Position numbers and translations under genes: made by a program. The notes under the pieces were generated by a model. It was given only the letters and a program-made list of their open reading frames with translations, was not told where the DNA came from and did not search any database. Positions 1 through 6,132 of a stretch of 6,132 nt of DNA are shown here, in pieces. The stretch comes from Thermodesulfatator atlanticus (GTDB lineage Bacteria > Desulfobacterota > Thermodesulfobacteria > Thermodesulfobacteriales > Thermodesulfatatoraceae), in assembly GCA_011321895.1 (NCBI GenBank), contig DROK01000238.1, positions 1 to 6,132 of the forward strand, written 5' to 3'. How positions within the stretch are numbered: position 1 is the stretch's first letter; each line of letters opens with the position of its first letter.

Positions 1-1
1 A

Positions 2-1456
2 GCCTTATCTTCAGAGTTAAAAAAGTTTGCATTAGCGGTATCTCAGTCTCCTGTAGGTATTGTATTGGTTGATTCTAATAAACGGGTCCAATATTTTAAT
101 AAGGCTTATTCTGAAATGACAGGATATTCACTGGAAGATCTATATGGTAGCGAATTAGAAATATTTGAAGAGATATCGGATAATTTGAATTTTCCAATCA
201 AAAAGGAATTGATTCTTACAAGAAAAGATGGTTCAAGTTTTTATGCACGCATTTTATTTTCAGCCATTAAAGACGAAAACAATATCAATTTTCTTGCCAT
301 TATAGAAGATATAACCAAAGAAAAAGTTCTCGAAGAAAGACAGGAATTATTAAGTCGTTTAGAAATTCTTGCTTTGACTGCTGGTGGATTATCTCATGAC
401 TTTAATAATCTATTGGCTGCTATTCTTTCATATCTAGAAATGGCATTACTGAAACCTGATCAATGTTCTAACTATGTAGAAAAAGCAAAAAAGCTTTGTT
501 TGAAAGGAAAGGATTTTACTTCGAGACTTTTGTCAATAACTAAGGGTAGTTTGCCTAAAAAACAGAAAATAAGTTTGCCACCTATTATTAAAGAAGCAGC
601 TGAAATAACTTTTAAAGGAACCAGTTGTGAATTAATTTTAGATTTTCCCCCTGATCTTTGTTGTGTTATTGGCGATAGACATCAATTATTACAAGTATTT
701 CAAAATTTGTTTCTAAATGCTATCGAGGCTATGGGAGGCAAAGGTCGAATATGGGTTAAAACTTCGGTGGTAGAAATTAACGAAGATCCAGAGCTCAAAC
801 CAGGGTTGTATTTATACGTTTCAGTCGCTGACGAAGGCCCAGGGATCCCAGCTCATATCAGGGATAAGATTTTTCATCCCTTTTTCACTACCAAAGAAAC
901 CGGAACAGGCCTGGGTTTAGCCACGGTATATTCGATTATCAAGAATCACGGTGGAAAAATCAGGGTGGAGGGGTCTCCTAACGGAGGGGCCCTTTTTGAA
1001 ATTTTTCTTCCTGCCAAAGAAAAAGAGCAAAAAACCGAAGAATATAAAGAAACCAATAACACGGTCCGGTGTGCGGAATTTTATGGACGGATTTTAATCG
1101 TAGAAGATGAAAAACAGCTGAGAGAGGGCTTAAAAGAGATGTTGGAAGTCCTTGGTTTTGATGTGGCAGAAGCCACCACCGGAAATGAAGGGCTAGAGAT
1201 TTATCGTTGTGCTCTCAATGAAGGCAAACCCTTCGATCTTGTTATCGTAGATTTTCACCTTAAAGGTTCTCTTGACGGACACGAGCTCCTGAAGGCCTTT
1301 AAAGAAATTGATCCGCGCATTCGCATAATAGTTTCCAGTGGCCAATACCTGGACCTTTCTTCCTTAGAAACACTGGGAATAAAGGATTTTCTACGCAAGC
1401 CATATAGCTTTCGGGAACTTCATACTACCATCGCCCGCCTTTTGAGAAAAAGTTAA
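2..1456 (+). CDS. Hybrid sensor histidine kinase (PAS-HisKA-HATPase-REC), 5' end outside window
   Basis: The reading frame is open from base 2 with no stop upstream, so this is the last 484 codons of a longer gene; a TTG at 65 lies inside the PAS domain and is not a credible start. Domains by residue of the visible part: PAS about 5-110 (SPVGIVLVD, then MTGYSLEDLYG, ending in EDITKEK); HisKA with phosphoacceptor His132 in LSHDFNNLL; HATPase_c with N-box Asn239 (FLNAIEAM), DEGPGIP 277-283, HPFFTTK and GTGLGLA 301-307; receiver about 363-480 with acidic residues 368-370 (EDE), probable phosphoacceptor Asp417 (VIVDFHL), Ser445/446 and Lys466-Pro467. All catalytic residues are present, so autophosphorylation and intramolecular phosphotransfer to the receiver are expected. 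The HDFNN H-box and HPFFTTK style resemble NtrB/FixL-like kinases. No transmembrane segment is visible; the missing N-terminus may hold one or more sensor domains. The PAS looks short between its GYS and RKDG motifs. No output domain follows the receiver and the signal is unknown. The first 720 bases are about 31% GC, the rest about 45%. Confidence 0.95.
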   Translation, partial: ALSSELKKFALAVSQSPVGIVLVDSNKRVQYFNKAYSEMTGYSLEDLYGSELEIFEEISDNLNFPIKKELILTRKDGSSFYARILFSAIKDENNINFLAIIEDITKEKVLEERQELLSRLEILALTAGGLSHDFNNLLAAILSYLEMALLKPDQCSNYVEKAKKLCLKGKDFTSRLLSITKGSLPKKQKISLPPIIKEAAEITFKGTSCELILDFPPDLCCVIGDRHQLLQVFQNLFLNAIEAMGGKGRIWVKTSVVEINEDPELKPGLYLYVSVADEGPGIPAHIRDKIFHPFFTTKETGTGLGLATVYSIIKNHGGKIRVEGSPNGGALFEIFLPAKEKEQKTEEYKETNNTVRCAEFYGRILIVEDEKQLREGLKEMLEVLGFDVAEATTGNEGLEIYRCALNEGKPFDLVIVDFHLKGSLDGHELLKAFKEIDPRIRIIVSSGQYLDLSSLETLGIKDFLRKPYSFRELHTTIARLLRKS

Positions 1457-1477
1457 CCCATCGATCCGGGTGAATTG

Positions 1478-1506
1478 TTGCATAGCGAGCGTGAACAGGC
1501 TATAAG
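1478..1506 (+). promoter_or_regulatory. Candidate sigma-70-type promoter for the ClC pair
   Basis: A TATAAG -10 hexamer at 1501-1506 (5 of 6 to consensus) lies 17 bases after TTGCAT at 1478-1483 (3 of 6 to the -35 consensus). Transcription would start near 1513, leaving a leader of about 26 bases before the TTG start. It sits in the only gap between the kinase and the ClC genes, and no convincing terminator precedes it, so read-through from the kinase is also possible. The call rests on hexamer match and spacing only. Confidence 0.4.
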
Positions 1507-1525
1507 GCCAGAAGACTCTGAAGAC

Positions 1526-1532
1526 AGGTGGG
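1526..1532 (+). promoter_or_regulatory. Ribosome binding site deciding the TTG start of the first ClC gene
   Basis: AGGTGGG at 1526-1532 lies 6 bases upstream of TTG at 1539. No ATG or GTG occurs in the same frame between it and the gene, and the resulting N-terminus aligns from its first residue with the N-terminus of the downstream paralogue, which supports the TTG start. Confidence 0.6.
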
Positions 1533-1538
1533 GGCCCT

Positions 1539-3305
1539 TTGGAGAGACGCCATCTTTGGCTCCTTGCTGATACGGTGCTAATGGGGCTGGTGGGCGCGGT
1601 AGCCGCCTTTGTCTTTGCCCACCTGGTTGATCTTTCTCAGGAATTTTTCCTGGTGAAACTGGCCCATTATCGCCCTCCCGGGCTTCCTAATGAAGGGGGG
1701 AGTCTGCAGGAATGGGTCGGCCCCTATGGCCTCCTGTTAATCCCGGTGGTAACCACCGTAGGCGGCCTTATTTCCGGTCTCATTGTCCAGTTTTTGGCGC
1801 CCGAAGCCAAGGGGCACGGTACGGACGCGGCTATCAGGGCCTTTCATTTTGAAGAAGGCCGGGTGCGTTTCCGGGTCCCTTTCGTCAAGATGATCGCCTC
1901 CGCCGTCACTTTGGGCTCCGGGGGATCTGCCGGAAGGGAAGGTCCTACCGCCCAGATCGGTTCTGGGATCGGGGCTATCTACGCCCATCTGACCAAACGC
2001 CCTCCCCATGAGCGGCGCCTTCTTCTGCTCATGGGTATGGCGGCGGGCCTTTCAGCCATCTTCCGGTCTCCTATTGGCTGCGCCTTTTTTGCCATTGAGG
2101 TCCTCTACAGCCAGATTGAATTTGAATCCCGGGCCCTGCTTTACTGTCTTATTTCCGCGGTGGTGGCTTACGCCTTCACCGGTTTTTTTACCGGCTGGGA
2201 ACCCCTTTTTTCCCTACCGGAAAATCTGGCCCTTACTCAGACCCACGAATATTTATTTTTTGCCGTACTGGGGATCTTGAGCGGGCTTATGGGGGCGGCT
2301 CTTCCCGTAATTTTTGGAACTATCCATTCCTTTTTTGATAAAATGCCCCTTCCTTTTTTTATCAAGCCCGGGCTTGGAGGTTTTCTGCTCGGTGTTCTGG
2401 CCCTTTTTTTGCCTCAAGTACTAGGGATAGGTTACGGGTGGTTACAAAAGGCCATGGACGGTGAATTACCCGGCACCATGATGTTACTTTTGTCCCTGGC
2501 CAAGGCCCTGGCCTTTTCTTTAACCGTAGGCTCCGGTGGTTCAGGGGGTGATTTTGCCCCGAGCCTTTACGTGGGAGGCATGTTGGGGGGCTTTGTGGCG
2601 AGCCTTTTTGACCAGCCCCCTGCGGCTTACGTAGTGGTAGGTATGGCCTCAGTCTTTGGGGCAGCCGCCCGGGCCCCTATCGCTAACAGCCTTATCGTCG
2701 TTGAGATCACCGGGGGGTTCCACCTCTTGCCTGCCGCAGGGCTTTCCGTCATGCTGGCCTATCTCATCCAGACTTCCCTTTCCCAGTATCTTCCTTATCG
2801 TAGCCTCTACGAATCGCAGGTCCCCACGCCGGTCCATTCGCCGGCCCACCGGGGAGAGTTTTTTACGGATATTTTGGCCGGCATCAAGGTCAAAGATATC
2901 TTTAAGCCTTCTAAGACCTGGGCCACCATCCCTGAGGATATGACCTTTCGCCAATTTTTGAACTTCTTTGGCCGTACCGAACAGCATTATTTTCCGGTAG
3001 TGGATAAAGAAGGTAATCTGGTAGGAATTTTTTCCATAAATGATATCCGTCCTTTCTTGTTTAATGAAGATATTAAAGACATTTTGGTAATCAAGGATGT
3101 TGCCAGAAAAGACATTATTTCTACTACTCCTTCTGAAGATATTAATACGGTTTTGCGTAAGTTTACTATTCGTAATATCGATCAATTGCCCGTGGTGGCA
3201 GACGATGACCCCAAACGTTTTCTGGGGATGATTAGCAGGCGAGAGGTAATAGATTTTTACAACCGACGACTTAACCAATTAAAAAAGGAATCCCAACACA
3301 GTTAA
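1539..3305 (+). CDS. ClC-family chloride channel/transporter with two CBS domains (upstream paralogue)
   Basis: A 588-residue inner-membrane anion transporter of the ClC superfamily: a hydrophobic core to about residue 430, then two cytoplasmic CBS domains (about 451-510 and 520-580), which in this family can bind adenine nucleotides and modulate transport. The filter motifs are visible: GHGTDA 92-97 in place of the classical GSGIPE; GREGP with gating Glu134; a GDFAP motif 337-341 where Asp338 occupies a position that is usually hydrophobic; and pore Tyr424 in SLYESQ. In the helix carrying E. coli ClC Glu202/Glu203 this protein reads AIEVL, keeping the first Glu (Glu187) but with Val188 at the internal proton-glutamate position, as in many channel-type ClCs. 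Whether it is a channel or a Cl-/H+ exchanger cannot be told from sequence. Start is TTG with a good ribosome binding site. It abuts the second ClC gene directly. Codons from about 3001 to 3180, within the CBS region, fall to about 31% GC in a gene otherwise much richer (about 62% near its start). Confidence 0.95.
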   Translation: MERRHLWLLADTVLMGLVGAVAAFVFAHLVDLSQEFFLVKLAHYRPPGLPNEGGSLQEWVGPYGLLLIPVVTTVGGLISGLIVQFLAPEAKGHGTDAAIRAFHFEEGRVRFRVPFVKMIASAVTLGSGGSAGREGPTAQIGSGIGAIYAHLTKRPPHERRLLLLMGMAAGLSAIFRSPIGCAFFAIEVLYSQIEFESRALLYCLISAVVAYAFTGFFTGWEPLFSLPENLALTQTHEYLFFAVLGILSGLMGAALPVIFGTIHSFFDKMPLPFFIKPGLGGFLLGVLALFLPQVLGIGYGWLQKAMDGELPGTMMLLLSLAKALAFSLTVGSGGSGGDFAPSLYVGGMLGGFVASLFDQPPAAYVVVGMASVFGAAARAPIANSLIVVEITGGFHLLPAAGLSVMLAYLIQTSLSQYLPYRSLYESQVPTPVHSPAHRGEFFTDILAGIKVKDIFKPSKTWATIPEDMTFRQFLNFFGRTEQHYFPVVDKEGNLVGIFSINDIRPFLFNEDIKDILVIKDVARKDIISTTPSEDINTVLRKFTIRNIDQLPVVADDDPKRFLGMISRREVIDFYNRRLNQLKKESQHS

Positions 3306-5048
3306 GTGAAAAAAGAATACACCAAATTATTTCTCGACGCCTTCCTTTTAGGCATAATAGGGGTCGTTTCGGCCCAGGTTTTTACCTTTCTGGTAGATAC
3401 CGCCCATCATCTTTTTCTGGAACGTCTGGTAGGTTTTAACGGGCTGGTACCGGGCCCAGATTTTACCCCCTATCTGGTACCCATAAGCACTACGTTGGGC
3501 GGGCTAATCTCCGGGCTTATCGTCTATACCCTGGCCCCTGAAGCTGAGGGCCACGGGACGGATGCGGCCATCAAGGCCTTTCATTTTAGCGAAGGCAAGA
3601 TCAGGCCCCGTGTTCCCCTGGTCAAAATGATCGCCTCCGCGGTCACCATCGGTTCGGGCGGGTCAGCGGGGCGTGAAGGCCCGGTGGTCCAGATAAGTGC
3701 CGGTATCGCCTCTCTTTACGCCACCCTTACCAAACGTTCGGTTCCGGAGACGCGCCTTTTATTGTTAATCGGTATGGCCGCTGGTTTGGCTGCGGTCTTC
3801 CGTTCCCCCATCGGCGCAGCCATGTTTTCGGTGGGTATTCTTTATAGCGAGGTAGATATCGAGGCCCACGCCGTCCTTTTCTGCCTCCTGGCTTCGGTAA
3901 CGGCTTACGCTTTAAACGGATTCTTGGTGGGCTGGGCCCCGCTTTTCAAGGTGCCCGATTTTTATATCACAGAACTTTCCCAGTACCTCGCCTTTGCCAG
4001 TCTGGGCATCTGTGCGGGGATGGTGGCCTCCTTTTTACCGGAGGTCTTTTACCGGGTAAGAGACCTGTTCCGCGCTCTACCCATACCCAACATCTTTAAA
4101 CCGGCCATAGGGGGTCTTCTTCTGGGCCTTATTGCGATGAAATTACCCCAATTGCTCGGAGGGGGTTATCCCTGGATCCAGGCGGCGATTGAAGGAAAAA
4201 TCCCGGTAAACCTCATGTTTGTACTGATTTTTACCAAAATACTGGCCCTTTCTTTGACGGTAGGTTCCGGGGGGTCAGGGGGAGTCTTTGCCCCCAGTCT
4301 ATTTGTAGGGGCCATGTTAGGCGGGGTGCTGGCCCACGTCTTTCAACAACCGCCGGCCCCTTACGCCGTAATCGGGATGCTTTCGGTTTTTGGCGCCGCC
4401 GCCCGGGTCCCTTTGGCTGCCCTCTTCATGGTAATCGAAATGACCGGGGCTTTTCACGTGTTGGGGGCCGCGGCCCTTTCGGTTACAATTTCTTACGTTA
4501 TGCAAAGATTTATGGCCGGGCCTTTGAAATACCAGAGTCTTTACGAAGGCCAGGTCCCCACCAAATTCGAATCCCCGGCCCACCGGGGTGAATTCTTTTA
4601 CGACGTCTTAATCGGTACCAAAGTGAAGGATATTTTTGATCCCGCCCGTAAAAAGTGGCTCCTGATCCCGGAGGACATGCCTTTTCGGGAATTCGTTAAA
4701 ATATTTCACCAAACCGAACAACATTATTTTCCGGTGGTAGACCAAGAAGGTCGACTCGTGGGCATATTCTCGTTAAACGACGTCAGACCTTATTTGAATG
4801 ATGAAACCCTCTGGGACCTTCTGATCATCAAGGATATTGCCCGTCCCCGAGTGATTACCATCACCCCTTCGGAGGATATTCATTCTGCGCTGCAAAAATT
4901 TACCGTGCGCAATATAGACCAGCTCCCCGTGGTGGCTGACGAATCCCCCCAAAAATTCTTGGGCATGTTGTCTCGCCGGGAAGTGATCGCTTTTTATAAC
5001 CAAAAACTGGCTGAGATTAAGCGCCAGAGGAGCCCTATTTCTATCTAG
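3306..5048 (+). CDS. ClC-family chloride channel/transporter with two CBS domains (downstream paralogue)
   Basis: A 580-residue ClC protein, collinear over its full length with the gene just upstream and clearly a tandem paralogue. Membrane core to about residue 420, then CBS domains about 440-500 and 508-570. Motifs: GHGTDA 82-87; GREGP with gating Glu124; GVFAP with Val327, the ordinary hydrophobic form of the third filter motif; Tyr413 in SLYEGQ. Where the upstream copy reads AIEVL this one reads VGILY, so both glutamates of the E. coli Glu202/Glu203 pair are replaced (Gly177, Ile178). Loss of the internal proton glutamate does not by itself exclude proton coupling in ClCs. The GTG start follows the upstream TAA with no gap; the nearest purine-rich site, AAGGA at 3285-3289, is 16 bases away, so translation probably depends on coupling to the upstream gene. 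The start agrees with the N-terminal alignment to the paralogue. Base composition is even, without the AT-rich CBS segment of its partner (about 48% in the matching stretch). Confidence 0.95.
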   Translation: MKKEYTKLFLDAFLLGIIGVVSAQVFTFLVDTAHHLFLERLVGFNGLVPGPDFTPYLVPISTTLGGLISGLIVYTLAPEAEGHGTDAAIKAFHFSEGKIRPRVPLVKMIASAVTIGSGGSAGREGPVVQISAGIASLYATLTKRSVPETRLLLLIGMAAGLAAVFRSPIGAAMFSVGILYSEVDIEAHAVLFCLLASVTAYALNGFLVGWAPLFKVPDFYITELSQYLAFASLGICAGMVASFLPEVFYRVRDLFRALPIPNIFKPAIGGLLLGLIAMKLPQLLGGGYPWIQAAIEGKIPVNLMFVLIFTKILALSLTVGSGGSGGVFAPSLFVGAMLGGVLAHVFQQPPAPYAVIGMLSVFGAAARVPLAALFMVIEMTGAFHVLGAAALSVTISYVMQRFMAGPLKYQSLYEGQVPTKFESPAHRGEFFYDVLIGTKVKDIFDPARKKWLLIPEDMPFREFVKIFHQTEQHYFPVVDQEGRLVGIFSLNDVRPYLNDETLWDLLIIKDIARPRVITITPSEDIHSALQKFTVRNIDQLPVVADESPQKFLGMLSRREVIAFYNQKLAEIKRQRSPISI

Positions 5049-5053
5049 CCCCC

Positions 5054-5081
5054 TTTAAAAGCCTTTCTTACCGGTTATAAT
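5054..5081 (+). promoter_or_regulatory. Candidate promoter of the YbeZ-like gene
   Basis: A perfect TATAAT at 5076-5081 lies 16 bases after TTTAAA at 5054-5059 (4 of 6 to the -35 consensus). Transcription would begin near 5088, giving a leader of about 35-50 bases. It starts just past the stop of the second ClC gene, suggesting the ATPase gene is its own transcription unit. No rho-independent terminator is seen in this 89-bp gap, so read-through from the ClC genes is possible as well. Confidence 0.5.
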
Positions 5082-5086
5082 TTAGA

Positions 5087-5102
5087 AAAATTTTAAAATT
5101 TT
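5087..5102 (+). repeat. 16-bp perfect A/T palindrome near the predicted transcription start
   Basis: Alternating A4 and T4 blocks (AAAATTTTAAAATTTT) form a perfect inverted repeat immediately downstream of the TATAAT box. It could be an operator, a bent A-tract element, or simple AT-rich sequence that eases promoter melting. Because it contains only A and T, chance palindromy is not unlikely. Confidence 0.5.
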
Positions 5103-5111
5103 GGAAAAACC

Positions 5112-5126
5112 AAGGATAAGAGGTGA
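5112..5126 (+). promoter_or_regulatory. Two overlapping ribosome binding site options for the YbeZ-like gene
   Basis: AAGGA at 5112-5116 is 6 bases before an in-frame GTG at 5123, while AGGTGA at 5121-5126 is 11 bases before the ATG at 5138. The two starts differ by five codons (the longer form begins M-K-R-R-G before the ATG methionine). ATG is preferred here because of its codon, but the GTG has the better spacing. Confidence 0.45.
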
Positions 5127-5137
5127 AGCGAAGAGGT

Positions 5138-6132
5138 ATGAAGGAAAGAGTAGCCACCAATCCCGAAATAATTACGGTCCAGCGCACTTTTGAAGATAAC
5201 GCTTTGGCCCGTTGGCTTTACGGGGAAAAAGGGTCTCATTTAAAGACCATTGAGCGGGCCTTTAACGTGCATATCCAGGTCCGGGGCAACGAAATGCAGA
5301 TAACCGGGGAAAGATTTGATACGGAACTTGCGGACCGGACCTGTGAGCAACTCTACGGGCTGCTTAAGGCCGGCTATACCCTTTATCCCAGTGACGTGGA
5401 GTACGCCACCCGCATTATAAGTCAGAATCCGCTGGCTAACCTGAAGGATATCTTCCTGGAGACGGTCTTTGTGAGTTCCGGTCGCAAGATCATCACCCCG
5501 AAGACCATCAACCAGAAAATTTATATCGACGCCATTCGCAACCACGACGTTGTCTTCGGGGTAGGCCCGGCGGGAACCGGAAAGACCTATCTCGCCATGG
5601 CCATGGCCATTTCTTATTTTATGCGGGGTGAGATCCAGCGCATCGTGCTGGTAAGGCCGGCGGTAGAAGCCGGTGAAAAGCTGGGCTTCTTGCCGGGTGA
5701 TATGGTAGAGAAGGTGAACCCTTACTTGAGGCCCCTTTACGACGCCCTTTACGACATGCTTCCTTACGATAAGGCCTCCCGTCTCATCCAGAAAGGCGCC
5801 ATCGAGGTGGCCCCTTTGGCCTTTATGCGCGGGCGGACCTTAAACGAGGCCTTTATCATCCTGGATGAGGCGCAAAATACCACCTCTGAACAGATGAAGA
5901 TGTTTCTCACCAGGCTGGGCTACAGCTCCCGGGCGGTAATCACCGGAGACATTACCCAGATAGACCTTCCGGAGGTCAAGAAAAGCGGCCTGGTCGAAGC
6001 TATAGAGCTGCTCCAGGGGATAGAGGGGATCGCCTTCGTCTTTTTTGACAAGCAGGACGTGGTGCGGCACCCGCTGGTCCAGCGCATCATTGAGGCGTAC
6101 GAAGGGAAGGGGAGAGAGAAAAAGGGACTTGC
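5138..6132 (+). CDS. ybeZ: PhoH-like/YbeZ (PhoL) family ATPase, 3' end outside window
   Basis: The frame is open for 331 codons to the window edge without a stop. Residues 27-57 form the small N-terminal nucleic-acid-binding-like domain of this family (LYGEKG, later VRGNEMQITG). A P-loop ATPase core follows: Walker A GPAGTGKT 143-150, the family block RPAVEAGEKLGFLPGD from Arg173, Walker B FIILDEAQN 239-247 with Asp243-Glu244, and TGDITQIDLP around 269-278. These are hallmarks of cytoplasmic PhoH-like NTPases of the YbeZ type, which in E. coli is encoded beside and works with the YbeY endoribonuclease in RNA and ribosome metabolism; its precise reaction is not settled. Family members are usually about 320-350 residues and the visible end is already charged and Lys/Glu-rich, so the stop is probably close beyond the edge. 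A GTG five codons upstream (5123) is an alternative start. A promoter in the preceding gap suggests expression apart from the ClC genes. An HD-family phosphohydrolase gene or ybeY would be a common next neighbour, but this cannot be seen. Confidence 0.93.
   Translation, partial: MKERVATNPEIITVQRTFEDNALARWLYGEKGSHLKTIERAFNVHIQVRGNEMQITGERFDTELADRTCEQLYGLLKAGYTLYPSDVEYATRIISQNPLANLKDIFLETVFVSSGRKIITPKTINQKIYIDAIRNHDVVFGVGPAGTGKTYLAMAMAISYFMRGEIQRIVLVRPAVEAGEKLGFLPGDMVEKVNPYLRPLYDALYDMLPYDKASRLIQKGAIEVAPLAFMRGRTLNEAFIILDEAQNTTSEQMKMFLTRLGYSSRAVITGDITQIDLPEVKKSGLVEAIELLQGIEGIAFVFFDKQDVVRHPLVQRIIEAYEGKGREKKGL

Noticed and set aside
65..67. TTG at 65 as the start of the kinase
   Set aside because: The frame is open back to base 2 and the upstream codons encode the conserved beginning of the PAS domain, so the true start lies outside the window.
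1455..1472. Possible terminator hairpin after the kinase (ACCC...GGGT)
   Set aside because: The stem is only about 4 bp and is not followed by a T-run, so it does not qualify as a rho-independent terminator.
1737..2009. 90-codon minus-strand open frame within the first ClC gene
   Set aside because: Low-complexity Gly/Arg/Asp-rich translation typical of the reverse complement of GC-rich coding sequence.
2008..2280. 90-codon plus-strand open frame in another frame of the first ClC gene
   Set aside because: Overlaps conserved ClC core sequence in a different frame and resembles no family.
2649..3278. 209-codon open frame on the minus strand
   Set aside because: Lies entirely antisense to the end of the upstream ClC membrane core and its CBS domains; the translation has no recognisable domain and the sense frame is unmistakably coding.
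4317..5003. Minus-strand open frames (4317-4583 and 4773-5003) in the second ClC gene
   Set aside because: Antisense shadows of the membrane core and CBS coding sequence. The second shares short antisense similarity with the shadow in the first ClC only because the sense genes are paralogous.
1..5048. Kinase and ClC pair as a dedicated two-component anion-sensing system
   Set aside because: Only adjacency and shared strand support it; a candidate promoter separates them, the kinase signal is unknown and no DNA-binding response regulator is visible.
5240..6070. Minus-strand open frames (5240-5545 and 5840-6070) opposite the YbeZ-like gene
   Set aside because: The plus strand encodes intact Walker A and Walker B motifs throughout; the antisense translations have no recognisable features.

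Overview
The window suggests a bacterium of moderate GC content with dense, co-directional gene packing, frequent TTG/GTG starts and a signal-transduction repertoire of the NtrB/FixL-like hybrid kinase type. Taken together these lean towards a Desulfobacterota/Thermodesulfobacteriota-like or otherwise thermophilic bacterium. That placement is an impression from protein style only and is not supported by any marker gene.

Layout, all on the + strand: (1) positions 2-1456, the 3' part of a hybrid sensor histidine kinase (PAS, phosphoacceptor, ATPase and receiver domains) whose 5' end lies outside the window; (2) an 82-bp gap with a plausible sigma-70-type promoter; (3) positions 1539-3305 and 3306-5048, two tandem paralogous ClC-family anion transporters, each with a C-terminal pair of CBS domains, the stop of the first directly abutting the GTG start of the second; (4) an 89-bp AT-rich gap with a strong-looking TATAAT promoter and a 16-bp A/T palindrome; (5) positions 5138-6132, a PhoH-like/YbeZ-family ATPase that runs off the right edge.

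The two ClC genes almost certainly form one transcriptional and translational unit and may make homodimers or a mixed dimer. They share the gating glutamate and pore tyrosine but differ at pore-lining positions: Asp versus Val in the third filter motif, and Glu versus Gly in the helix that carries the internal proton glutamate in E. coli ClC. The YbeZ-like gene looks like an independent unit concerned with RNA/ribosome metabolism. Nothing in the sequence ties the kinase to the ClC pair beyond adjacency.

The most unusual features are the divergent tandem ClC pair and two sharp base-composition changes inside genes (the 5' half of the kinase, and the first CBS region of the upstream ClC). No clearly new multi-gene system, mobile element, CRISPR array or RNA gene was seen. 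GC figures quoted are hand counts and approximate.
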